Source: Vibrio sp. Isolate34 (lineage in GTDB: Bacteria; Pseudomonadota; Gammaproteobacteria; Enterobacterales; Vibrionaceae). Taken from it: a stretch of 64,000 nt of DNA. Under the pieces are notes generated by a model, which saw only the letters and a list, made by a program, of their open reading frames with translations, was not told the origin of the DNA and made no database searches. Location of the stretch: assembly GCF_022397915.1 (NCBI RefSeq), contig NZ_JAKEUO010000025.1:1-64000 (forward strand), read 5' to 3'. How positions within the stretch are numbered: position 1 is the first letter of the stretch; each line of letters starts with the position of its first letter. The position numbers and the translations under genes were made by a program. Positions 26,705 through 34,814 of the stretch are shown here, piece by piece.

Positions 26705-27062
26705 GGTAGGTTTAGTTGAAGAGCCTCTGAGTTCCAAAGTTGAAATGTACTAATTCAGCTGAAAGTTGCTCATTTATTTCGGTTTGCTGCTTGTTGTTAG
26801 ATTTTCTCAAAGTTGTGTTCTTATTTTGGGAGCACAAAAAGACGGTCTGGTCCGCCCCATCAGAGTTGGATATTAAGTTAAGCCTCTCCATACCTACAGT
26901 TATCCAAGGCTTTATTTAGCACAAAACCAGACTCGTTTTTGTCCAGAGCCTTGAGAGGTGGCTTTTATCCGTAGCATTTTCTATCTCGAAAATGGTCTGA
27001 TAAGTATATCCGCCACTGAGCTTTTAGCCTTGCATACAAAGACCGTAAAACAAAAAAACGCA
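26705..27062. other. Gap between the cargo and tnsC
   Basis: 358 bp without a credible gene on either strand. It separates convergent transcripts (plus-strand cargo and minus-strand tnsABC). I see no strong hairpin terminator, repeat or TnsB-like site in it. Confidence 0.5.
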
Positions 27063-28043
27063 TCAAAATAAACCTTTTGCCGATACGTCTTTTTCTTGTT
27101 GAAACAGATAGTTTTCCCACCCAATATCTTGAGGGGGATGATTGATCTTCAATTCCTTAACGGTAACTTCAAAAGGATTTAGATTTTCACATGCGACCTG
27201 GCTTACTTTGGGCGCCGCTTTGGCAAAGTGTTTTAATGCAACTTTATTTGAATGATCACGTAATGCGAGCCTACTCGCTCTATTAATGAGTTTTCTGATT
27301 CGACGTAAATTACCTTGGGAAAATGCGTAGATACGCTTCATCATGTCAGGCTCAGCAAGACCAGAAGACTCACCAAAAGGTAATGCGTCATCAAGCATTG
27401 TTAAAAACGTTTTATAGATACTACGGTTATTTTTGCTGTTCAATCTAAAAGGCTCAAGAGTGTGCTGTAATTCGAAGCGTCCTGCTAATTGACTATTTGC
27501 CTCCAAAATTACCACCGAGTAAGGCATACCAAAAAGCACCACAGGTACCTTTGAACGTACAATGAGCATCTTTAACCAGTCAGCTGCACTATGTAAAATT
27601 TGCTTATTCTTACGATCTATCATGTGTTGAAACTCATCTATGATAATTAATTCAACTCCGCATGACTTCATTAAATCACTCATTTCTTGGGCGACCTTGA
27701 CAGGATCACTCCCTCTAGAAAAAGCGAGTGGATCTCCTAGGTCAGATAGCAACTGCTCAGAAGCCGTAATCGGGGTCGCATTGGGTGGGAGAGAAGTCGA
27801 TAAAATCGGTATAAAAGAACCTTCGCTTGTCTCTGAACGAGGGTTTTCGTTTAAATACTTATTTATCAGCGTTGTTTTTCCCGACCCAGTATCTCCAACA
27901 ACGATCATACAGTCTGGTTCATGAATACCGTCACTAAATTCTCGGCAATCTGAAATATCATCAAGAATGTCGCTTATTAGCGGGCTCTGGATGAAAATCT
28001 GTTTGACCAAATCAGCTGTGCTTTCTGTTTTGTTACTATCCAT
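27063..28043 (-). CDS. tnsC: TnsC, AAA+ regulator of transposition
   Basis: 326 residues. Walker A GDTGSGKT at 50-57, Walker B LIIIDEFQHM near 136, followed by an arginine-rich sensor region (GNLRRIRKLINRASR near 250). ATP-bound TnsC polymerises on target DNA and hands the TniQ-Cascade-selected site to TnsAB. The length is typical for I-F3 TnsC, which is shorter than Tn7 TnsC. Follows tnsB by 24 bp. Confidence 0.95.
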   Translation of the reverse strand: MDSNKTESTADLVKQIFIQSPLISDILDDISDCREFSDGIHEPDCMIVVGDTGSGKTTLINKYLNENPRSETSEGSFIPILSTSLPPNATPITASEQLLSDLGDPLAFSRGSDPVKVAQEMSDLMKSCGVELIIIDEFQHMIDRKNKQILHSAADWLKMLIVRSKVPVVLFGMPYSVVILEANSQLAGRFELQHTLEPFRLNSKNNRSIYKTFLTMLDDALPFGESSGLAEPDMMKRIYAFSQGNLRRIRKLINRASRLALRDHSNKVALKHFAKAAPKVSQVACENLNPFEVTVKELKINHPPQDIGWENYLFQQEKDVSAKGLF

Positions 28044-28067
28044 GTCAGTTAGCCTTTTTGAATAAAA

Positions 28068-29969
28068 TCACTTTATCGACCAACCATTAGTATTAACCTC
28101 GATATCCCAATCTAATTCATCATCAAGCTCTGATTTTACATAATCAGCTTTTTGTGTTTTTGCTTCTGAAGTTGCTCTTTTAGAATGCTCTTTTATACGC
28201 TGCACCCGAGATGTAGTTGTAGTCCCTAGAGAGTTCCGTTGCTTATTTTGACCTGTTTTTTCAAATGCCTCATCAATAATATCGAGGATTTTACGCCAAG
28301 CTTTAACAACATCTCTGTGGTTGTAGTTCTTGCGAATATGTCGCCTTGCGTAGTTACAACAAGTCTTGTGTAACCACTCAGAAACAGAATAGGCGTAATC
28401 AGCATCAATTGCGTCTACAGCAAAAAACTCTTCTTTCGTTTCATCAAGTACATAAACCCTACCAAGACAACTAGGATCATACTTGATTCTCACACGTACA
28501 CTTTTCATGTCTTTACACGTTTTGTGCCCAAAATATCTTGCTAGACGAACACTAGAGTAGCGTATTGTTGTGCCTAACCTAACCCCATTCTTATCGAGAA
28601 CTACCTCGCGGTTTTTTCCTAGGTTAAACTTCAATTCATCTCTAGACCCTTTGAAAGGACGTGGAGGAATTGAAGAATTAACAGCATCGATCCAACTTAG
28701 ATTTGGGATATTGTTTTCTAGCCCGTTTTTTCCATTTTGGTAAACATCCACTATCCAGATATGAACCATTTCTTGTAGAAGCGAGTTATCAATAACTGCA
28801 TTTTTGAGTGGATCGTAATCTTTTCTCTCAAATATATTAGTAAAACTCTTACCCGGCATTCTAGAGAGAAATCGATTATTGATAGTTCGAAAATATCGCT
28901 CTACTGACCCTTTAAGCCAAGGCTTTTTAGTCGGGTTTTTCTTAACTTTTATTTTCAGATCTTTGCACGCTATTTTGAAGTCACTACTGTTAAACTCAGT
29001 ACCATTGTCGACAATCAAATGCTCAGGCAAGCCATAACAAGGCCAACACCCTTCTACTGATGGGTATAGTTCTTTAACGTGTTCTTTTGGAAGAATTGCA
29101 TTCACAAGTGCTAGTGATACTGATAAGTAACTCGGCGGCTCGAACCCTAGATAGAAACCCACAATGCTCTTTGTATGAGTATCGTACAAAACTGTGAGCC
29201 ACGGACGCCCCAATGGTATACCGTTTTTTTCATCAATAATAAATAAATCAAGCCTAGTATGGTCTGCTTCTACACGTTCCAATACTCGTGTTGTTGCTGG
29301 CCTTTTCCCCACTTTTCTGAAAGTAGAATCAGCTACACTTTTTCCCTTTCTAAGTAGTATTTTTTCGTACTCAGAGTGCTTCCTTAGTCTCTTCCTAAAT
29401 GCCTGTATTGAGAACGGTTCAAATTGAGTCCCATTGATTTCATTATGCCGATCAATTTCAACCTCAAGAGTTACGTATGCCGATGTTGCTGTCGGGCATT
29501 CTTCAGAGAAGTAATTTCTTATTGCACCTTGAATTAAAGGTTCAAGTTCATCGGGAGTATTTCTTTTTGTATTGCCAGCAGAGACTTTCGGAATTAGGGA
29601 GTTAAGCTGAAAATTTGATTTTTTAAAACCTCTCCAGTACCTATAAATGCTGATTGCTGATGGTGTACTTGAACCAAATTTATCTATTAAAGCAGTAAGT
29701 GACTCATCTATTTGCTTTTTGGAAAAATCGGTACCATATTGATCTATAAGGAATTCTATAATGTTATATCTATATATGGCCTCATTTCTTCGGTCTTCAT
29801 CAACAGAAAAGACATCCTTAAACGTCAGATCAACATCTTTCCATAAGGGGAGTGATAGCGTTTCCTTTGGTTTCGATTCTTTATCGAAGTTAGTACTTGG
29901 AAATAGCTCGCCAAATCGCTTAGAACCTTCACTTGGCATGCCTAAGAGCTCCAAATAGGGCTTTGCCAA
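28068..29969 (-). CDS. tnsB: TnsB, DDE transposase
   Basis: 633 residues. N-terminal DNA-binding helical domains are followed by an RNase H-fold catalytic core with D236 (VEADHT), D321 (IVDNGTEF) and E357 (KGSVERYF), then a Mu-transposase-type beta barrel and a C-terminal tail that contacts TnsC. It binds the repeated sites in both ends and joins the 3' ends to the target. Its start overlaps the tnsA end by 28 bp, so the two are separate but coupled proteins. Confidence 0.96.
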   Translation of the reverse strand: MAKPYLELLGMPSEGSKRFGELFPSTNFDKESKPKETLSLPLWKDVDLTFKDVFSVDEDRRNEAIYRYNIIEFLIDQYGTDFSKKQIDESLTALIDKFGSSTPSAISIYRYWRGFKKSNFQLNSLIPKVSAGNTKRNTPDELEPLIQGAIRNYFSEECPTATSAYVTLEVEIDRHNEINGTQFEPFSIQAFRKRLRKHSEYEKILLRKGKSVADSTFRKVGKRPATTRVLERVEADHTRLDLFIIDEKNGIPLGRPWLTVLYDTHTKSIVGFYLGFEPPSYLSVSLALVNAILPKEHVKELYPSVEGCWPCYGLPEHLIVDNGTEFNSSDFKIACKDLKIKVKKNPTKKPWLKGSVERYFRTINNRFLSRMPGKSFTNIFERKDYDPLKNAVIDNSLLQEMVHIWIVDVYQNGKNGLENNIPNLSWIDAVNSSIPPRPFKGSRDELKFNLGKNREVVLDKNGVRLGTTIRYSSVRLARYFGHKTCKDMKSVRVRIKYDPSCLGRVYVLDETKEEFFAVDAIDADYAYSVSEWLHKTCCNYARRHIRKNYNHRDVVKAWRKILDIIDEAFEKTGQNKQRNSLGTTTTSRVQRIKEHSKRATSEAKTQKADYVKSELDDELDWDIEVNTNGWSIK

Positions 29970-30562
29970 CCAATAGGCTGGTGCATATCAATACTTAACA
30001 ACTGTCTGGCAATCAAATCATAAAGTGAGGGTAATAACTGAGAAGAATGAACTGAAGAATATTGAACAACCTGCTCTATCCTGAGCTCTCCATATTTCTT
30101 AAATAGATTCAATATATTTCTCTGAATGGAGTTAAGACGCTCATCGCAAGCATAACGATGAATGATCCTTAAATTATCGAGCAATGGGTATATTTGAATA
30201 TCATCATCTGTCAATACGTGCAGGTCTTTACCGCCGCCCAATGCTTGTTCTTTCTGAGCTCTAAACTTTTCTTTAAACTCATCTTTTTCTGCAATGTGCT
30301 TGGGCTTTATCTCATAAAATGATTGGTATGAATCTTTGTATGTGACTAAAAAATCGGGCGTATACCTATGCAGCTTACCTTCGATAAAATATTCAAAACC
30401 GATAGGCTGCGCTTCGAAAGTTATAATCTGTGGCGAAAATTCGAAGTGGAAACATGCGTCAAACTCCAAGTCGGATTCGACTGTATGGATAGAGTTCGTT
30501 TTGAGGCTGACAAAGCGTGAGATGTTTTTTACTGACGAGTTTCTAAGAATCCGTTTTTTCAT
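29942..30562 (-). CDS. tnsA: TnsA, endonuclease that cuts the 5' transposon ends
   Basis: 206 residues from ATG 30562. An in-frame TTG at 30571 would add three. The catalytic core follows the restriction-enzyme-like pattern: an early Glu (E32 or E36 in VESDLE, counting from 30571), D73 (RYTPDF) and E87-x-K89 (YEIKP). The C-terminal part is the TnsA winged-helix domain. Presence of TnsA means cut-and-paste movement rather than cointegrates. The start lies only 123 bp inside the guaC-side end, and a TnsB-like site overlaps it. Confidence 0.93.
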   Translation of the reverse strand: MKKRILRNSSVKNISRFVSLKTNSIHTVESDLEFDACFHFEFSPQIITFEAQPIGFEYFIEGKLHRYTPDFLVTYKDSYQSFYEIKPKHIAEKDEFKEKFRAQKEQALGGGKDLHVLTDDDIQIYPLLDNLRIIHRYACDERLNSIQRNILNLFKKYGELRIEQVVQYSSVHSSQLLPSLYDLIARQLLSIDMHQPIGWQSPIWSS

Positions 30563-30565
30563 AAT

Positions 30566-30685
30566 AAACAACCATACCTGTAGTAAACTTCCTCAAGTGT
30601 TGTACACTTTATAAGCAATTTCAAGGTATGGTTGTTTTTATTTCAGCGTATAGTTTCGTAAAATCAACGTATGGTTTTTTTTACA
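30566..30685. repeat. guaC-proximal transposon end with TnsB-binding-like sites
   Basis: Three sites face outward: 30662-30680 (AATCAACGTATGGTTTTTT), 30641-30659 (TTTCAGCGTATAGTTTCGT, the weakest) and 30618-30637 (ATTTCAAGGTATGGTTGTTT), ending with terminal ACA at 30683-30685. A fourth copy, AAACAACCATACCTGTAGTA (30566-30585), is in the opposite orientation and abuts the tnsA start. The sites are closer packed than at the other end. Confidence 0.8.
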
Positions 30686-30690
30686 CTATT
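30686..30690. repeat. Target-site duplication CTATT, guaC-side copy
   Basis: Exact match to 410-414. It lies 14 bp beyond the guaC stop codon, so the insertion leaves guaC intact. Confidence 0.9.
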
Positions 30691-30704
30691 CGAATTCGTT
30701 CAGA

Positions 30705-31748
30705 TTACTCTTTACCGAATACGTTGTTCTCTTGTTCTTGTACGCGGATGAAAGTAGTACGCTTGGTTAGCTCTTTAAGCTTTGCTGCGCCTACGTATGT
30801 ACAAGTTGAACGTACACCACCAAGGATGTCAGAAATTGTGTTGTGAACTGAACCACGGTATGGAAGTAAAACAGTTTTGCCTTCCGCAGCACGGTACTTA
30901 GCAACACCACCTGAGTGCTTATCCATAGCCGACTGTGAAGACATTCCGTAGAACTTCATGAATTGCTTGCCGTCTTGCTCAACTACTTCACCGCCTGACT
31001 CAGAGTGACCTGCTAGCATGCCGCCTAGCATTACGAAGTCAGCACCGCCGCCGAACGCTTTAGATACATCACCCGCACATGAACAGCCACCGTCACCGAT
31101 GATCATGCCGCCAAGGCCGTGTGCTGCGTCGCCACACTCGATGATTGCAGAAAGTTGAGGGTAACCTACACCTGTTTTAACACGAGTAGTACAAACCGAA
31201 CCAGGGCCGATACCAACCTTAACAATGTCTGCACCCGCTAGGATTAGCTCTTCAACCATGTCGCCTGTTACAACGTTACCCGCAGAGATAACTTTGTTCG
31301 GGAATTCAGCACGTACTTTTTGTACGTACTCAACTAGGTGCTCTGAGTAGCCGTTAGCGATATCAATACAGATAAATACGAAGTCTTCGCTAAGCGCCAT
31401 GATTTGCTTAGTCTTCTCAAACTCAGCTTCAGATGTACCTGTTGATACAAATACGTTGTTCAGTGTTTTCTTGTCTGCTGTTTTAGCGAACTCAGCCCAC
31501 TGCTCTACTGTGTAGTGCTTGTGTACTGCAGTCATAACACCGTGCTCTGCTAGAGCAGCTGCCATTTCAAAGCTTGCTACCGAATCCATGTTAGCTGCAA
31601 TTACTGGAGTACCAGACCATTGACGACCGCTATGCTTGAATGTAAAATCGCGGGTTAATTCAACTTGAGAACGGCTTTTAAGGGTAGAACGCTTCGGACG
31701 GAAGAGTACATCTTTGAAACCTAACTTAAGTTCTTGTTCGATACGCAT
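30705..31748 (-). CDS. guaC: GMP reductase
   Basis: 347 residues, the standard length. Contains the TIM-barrel IMPDH/GMPR fold with the active-site cysteine loop GPGSVCTTR near residue 186, GGCSCAGD and the flap region. Reduces GMP to IMP with NADPH in purine salvage. The last codons (KRTTFIRVQEQ) are the conserved target of the transposon's homing guide. The gene is undamaged, but its terminator has been moved 30 kb away by the insertion. The start has AAGGA upstream. Confidence 0.97.
   Translation of the reverse strand: MRIEQELKLGFKDVLFRPKRSTLKSRSQVELTRDFTFKHSGRQWSGTPVIAANMDSVASFEMAAALAEHGVMTAVHKHYTVEQWAEFAKTADKKTLNNVFVSTGTSEAEFEKTKQIMALSEDFVFICIDIANGYSEHLVEYVQKVRAEFPNKVISAGNVVTGDMVEELILAGADIVKVGIGPGSVCTTRVKTGVGYPQLSAIIECGDAAHGLGGMIIGDGGCSCAGDVSKAFGGGADFVMLGGMLAGHSESGGEVVEQDGKQFMKFYGMSSQSAMDKHSGGVAKYRAAEGKTVLLPYRGSVHNTISDILGGVRSTCTYVGAAKLKELTKRTTFIRVQEQENNVFGKE
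30733..30766 (-). other. Homing protospacer in guaC with CC PAM
   Basis: The minus strand (guaC coding strand) from 30764 to 30733 matches the atypical spacer at 26 of 32 positions, and the two bases 5' of it (30765-30766 on the top strand, GG) read CC on the coding strand, the I-F PAM. From its PAM-distal edge to the transposon end are 47 bp, fitting the near-fixed offset of I-F3 insertion. Confidence 0.9.
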
Positions 31749-31836
31749 GGTGTTTTCCTTGATTCATAAAATTATGTGTCTCTCGCGAAATGCGTAGTAA
31801 AACCGTTGGCAGACGAGTTTACTTTTCTTCGGACAC

Positions 31837-31903
31837 AAAAAAACCGGAGCGTTGGCAGACGCTCCGGTTTTCAGCATTATAGGTCGTGATTTAGTAACAG
31901 CAA
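31837..31903 (-). promoter_or_regulatory. guaC promoter followed at once by a terminator-like hairpin
   Basis: On the minus strand TTGCTG (31903-31898), 16 bp, TATAAT (31881-31876), with a start near 31869. The transcript would begin directly with a perfect 10-bp stem ACCGGAGCGT/ACGCTCCGGT (flanked by A4/T4, loop of six) and a run of seven T. The loop-side sequence CGTCTGCCAACG occurs again about 40 bp further on (31803-31814), so alternative pairing, and with it attenuation of guaC, is possible. Confidence 0.5.
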
Positions 31904-32535
31904 GTCTGATATTTCACTTTTTTTTGTGTTATCCTCTCAAAGATTCCATATCTGGTAAAACCTCCCTAGATCAACCTTCTTACTAAATTCTTACTAATTA
32001 ATAACTTAGCGAACCAATCACGCAAACGCTGTCGGTTTATTGCGCAATCGTTTTCCTTTCTCTTTCACACAATATCGCCTTCATTAAGAAAATATGTGAA
32101 GAAAGTGCCTCGAGATCACATAAAAATCACACTTTTCTCCAACAAAAAAATGTCTTTTTTCTTAAATAAATTCGATTTTTTCCCAAATTTTTTCTGTTTT
32201 CGTCCAAATTCGACAAACTCATCGTGCTGTTGGTTAGCATCAAGTATGAAAAATACACCTCAATTCGCTCTATCTTGAAGGCAAGGTTCATTTGGTTTCG
32301 ACAATCCAAAGTTCGCCCTCTATTCAAAGCTACCTAAAACAACAAAATTTATAAACCACCAACAGCCGAGATCATGCTTCTCTGCTGTCTGGTAGTTCAG
32401 CCAATCGAGTTTCTTGAGAAAAAAGGTTCGAGCAAAGAGATTTCTCTGAAGTGGTGAGCTGTGTAAATGAAGGAAACTTGCAGTAAGCAGGCGAAAAAGA
32501 TCGAAGCCTTTAAGGTCAATTAAAGAATAGAAAGC
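31904..32535. other. Long AT-rich gap upstream of guaC
   Basis: About 630 bp without a believable gene. Two short open frames on opposite strands at 32096-32327 overlap each other and look like chance. I see no tRNA or known riboswitch pattern. Confidence 0.4.
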
Positions 32536-32572
32536 AAAAAATGGCTAAGGTGATTCACCTTAGCCATTTTTA
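32536..32572. terminator. Bidirectional terminator after the PAS/REC-CheC operon
   Basis: A near-perfect stem AAAATGGCTAAGGTGA/TCACCTTAGCCATTTT with a minimal loop, and T-runs on both strands. On the minus strand it ends the transcript of the gene stopping at 32625. Confidence 0.8.
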
Positions 32573-32624
32573 TTCGATATTTAGATTACTTTCAAAGCTA
32601 TTAAACCAACGCCTAGAAGATGTA

Positions 32625-33062
32625 TTAGCCCTTTTGAGACATCAAGGCTTCTGCCGTTGCATCCTGAATAGACAAGAACAGTGACGTAACTTGGCCTGTT
32701 GGTGAACGCATTGGGTTAAGCGTCACGTTCTGATACATGAAATCGGCTTGTTGAGTTACAGGCCTAACGTTACGACATTTAAACAGATAAGGCCTTTGTT
32801 GCCATGTAATGAAGCTGCGACAACCTAAATCATAAACAGGCTTAGTTTTGAGCCTAAACCACTCTTCAGGGATTTCAGGGAACAGTTCAAAGATCGACTT
32901 ACCAATAGCGTCATGCGATTGCTTACCGCTATGGTGCGTCATGAAGCCATTCCAAACTTGTACCTGAAAGTCACGGTTAATGACCACCAGCCCCATATCG
33001 ACGTTTTGAACCATATCCACCATCCAGTGAAACTGTTCAAATTCAGCAGGAAGATTCAGCAT
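32625..33062 (-). CDS. PAS-domain sensor protein
   Basis: 145 residues comprising a single PAS domain: MVQNVDMGLVVINRDFQVQVWN at the start, AIGKSIFELFPEIPEE in the middle and a closing SLFLSIQDATAE. There is no output domain. It starts one base after the stop of the REC-CheC gene with GGAG before its ATG, so it is co-translated with that regulator and probably feeds it a redox or ligand signal (inference). Confidence 0.85.
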   Translation of the reverse strand: MLNLPAEFEQFHWMVDMVQNVDMGLVVINRDFQVQVWNGFMTHHSGKQSHDAIGKSIFELFPEIPEEWFRLKTKPVYDLGCRSFITWQQRPYLFKCRNVRPVTQQADFMYQNVTLNPMRSPTGQVTSLFLSIQDATAEALMSQKG

Positions 33063-33063
33063 A

Positions 33064-34068
33064 TTAAAACTCCTCCATTAGGTAGGCCAATTTGTTGTCT
33101 AGAAGAGGCAAAGATTCGTCAACGAACATAAACAGAAGGTCACAACGGATGGAAGTGCCATCAATGTTATAGCTGACTTCGAAGGTCATGGTCTTCTTAA
33201 ACGAGCCACTGGTATTCTCAATCACAGAATCAATCGAGATGTGTTGCCCGAGCAGAACAGGAGAACTTTGGAAGAAGCGAACCTCAGATTGCTCCCCTAG
33301 CCCGTTAAGGAAAGAACCAACGAGAATATTCGACACATCCATCAGCAGTTCCAGTTCTTCAAGCTGTTCGCTTTCGGTTGGCACCTTCATGAGCTTCTTA
33401 AGATCGCTCACGCTGGAATCACTCAGTAAGACTAAGGCTTCACCTGCGATGCCTTCTCCGCTAAAGCCTTGGCAAACACCCGATACTTGGTCGTTGTCTG
33501 CTAAATCACGAAGTGCCATGTGCAATTCACTCACTTCGAAGATGTTCACGTTCGGCAATGGTAAGTGAACAAATACATTAAAGTGACGCGCCAATGCATC
33601 AGCTGCACGGCCTATCGCAACGTTCGCGACTTCCATGTAGATGTCACGTCGACGGAGTATTGGTAGTTCTAAAGCGACTGGGGTAATAAGTTGAGGCTGT
33701 TTTGGCGGCTCAACATGCTCACGTAAAATCGCTTTTAACGCTTCTTTATCGATCGGTTTTTGTAAAAACGCTTTAGCACCAAGGTCCATGACCTTCTGCT
33801 GCGCTTTTGGTTGGATATCACCAGAAACCACTACAACAGGCGTGGTGTCACCTAAACGTTGCATCTCTTCCAATGTGCCATAGCCGTCTAATTCCGGCAT
33901 GGTGAGGTCGAGGAACATCAGTTTGAACTGGTTTTGAGCTAACTCTTCAAGTGCATTAAGCCCATGAACAGCAAAAGTTATATCTGCATTTAGAGAACTA
34001 GGCAGTGATCGAGCCATCTGCTTCCTTGCTAACGCAGAATCATCACATATAAGAACTGGGAACGACAT
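33064..34068 (-). CDS. Response regulator with CheC-like phosphatase domain
   Basis: 334 residues. The receiver domain (1-120) has the acidic pair ICDDS, the phospho-acceptor Asp in LMFLDLTMPELDG and the conserved Lys in FLQKPID. Residues 135-334 resemble CheC/CheX, with two helices bearing the E-x2-N phosphatase signature (DIYMEVANVAIG and LELLMDVSNILVG). Such REC-CheC fusions probably dephosphorylate CheY-type regulators. Coupled to the downstream PAS protein. Confidence 0.85.
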   Translation of the reverse strand: MSFPVLICDDSALARKQMARSLPSSLNADITFAVHGLNALEELAQNQFKLMFLDLTMPELDGYGTLEEMQRLGDTTPVVVVSGDIQPKAQQKVMDLGAKAFLQKPIDKEALKAILREHVEPPKQPQLITPVALELPILRRRDIYMEVANVAIGRAADALARHFNVFVHLPLPNVNIFEVSELHMALRDLADNDQVSGVCQGFSGEGIAGEALVLLSDSSVSDLKKLMKVPTESEQLEELELLMDVSNILVGSFLNGLGEQSEVRFFQSSPVLLGQHISIDSVIENTSGSFKKTMTFEVSYNIDGTSIRCDLLFMFVDESLPLLDNKLAYLMEEF

Positions 34069-34403
34069 AAATGCACCACCGACAAATTAAAGCTAATTCG
34101 GACGAGTGTAACAGATCATTATGGTATCAGGTACGGGGTGAATGGATTTATGTGTAGATTATTAGTAAGAATGATGAAACAAGCGGGTAAGCTATTATCT
34201 CGCATTATTCTTTATGAAAAACAATATGCTACAAAGACAATAGCAACTCAATATTATTGAGTATTAGCACTATTTTATTAAATGGTAACCTTAATAAGTA
34301 GGTTTATTAAGGCTCGGTTTACTCATGCATTTTTCGCTTCGATATATCCAACACGTGAGAGCTAATGGCAGATGTCTTATACATCAGAACAAATGCAAAA
34401 AAG
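34069..34403. other. AT-rich gap
   Basis: 335 bp with no gene or clear hairpin. It contains the promoter region of the REC-CheC gene and sequence downstream of the small membrane protein gene. Confidence 0.4.
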
Positions 34404-34649
34404 CTAGAACTGGTAGGTAGGCCATAGGATCAACAAGGCAAAACGGATAATCACGGCAAAAACCAATAACGCGATTCCAAGTCGGTACCATTTGTATTCC
34501 GCAATATTCATTGGGATACGCTTGTAGAACATCGTAATCACGCCTTTCCAATCGCTACTGCGTCTTCCATATTGCATCATACTCGTCAAAACAAACAGTG
34601 CGCCAAGCACTAGCATCCCTTTTTCAGCCCAGAACAATCCAACTTCCAT
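34404..34649 (-). CDS. Small membrane protein, unknown function
   Basis: 81 residues from ATG 34649, chosen because AGGA lies nine bases before it. The frame extends to 34679. Two hydrophobic segments (about 10-25 and 56-75) flank a basic loop with YGRRSSDWKG and FYKRIPM, predicting an inner-membrane hairpin. Unrecognised family. Stands alone between a signalling operon and a MATE pump. Confidence 0.65.
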   Translation of the reverse strand: MEVGLFWAEKGMLVLGALFVLTSMMQYGRRSSDWKGVITMFYKRIPMNIAEYKWYRLGIALLVFAVIIRFALLILWPTYQF

Positions 34650-34814
34650 TTGTGTAATCCTTGATAAAACGGTGAGCAACTCAAATCATTCTAGTCATCT
34701 TTTAGCTCGGTTTCTGTAAGACCAAGGTCTATATTACGAGATTCACAGTTCAGGTTTTATAGTGAAAGGTTTATAGCTCAAGGTTGATGGTTAGAGGCTA
34801 GCAGAACAAGCCAC

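Larger units (their letters stand above)
415..30685. mobile_element. Tn7-like transposon with type I-F3 CRISPR-Cas (CAST), about 30.3 kb
   Basis: The element is bounded by TGT...ACA ends, flanked by CTATT duplications and carries arrays of TnsB-like sites at both ends. It encodes tnsA, tnsB and tnsC, plus tniQ fused into an operon with cas8/5, cas7 and cas6, and lacks cas1 and cas2/3. This is the gene set of RNA-guided I-F3 transposons such as Tn6677. Insertion next to guaC and a guide RNA matching guaC place it in the guaC-homing branch (called I-F3b in the literature, from memory). Everything needed for transposition appears intact. The remaining 18 kb is mainly anti-phage type cargo. By Tn7 convention the tnsA end next to the attachment gene would be the right end. 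Confidence 0.95.

Noticed and set aside
32096..32327. Two overlapping short frames on opposite strands upstream of guaC
   Set aside because: They overlap each other, are low-complexity (Phe/Lys/Asn) and have no ribosome site.
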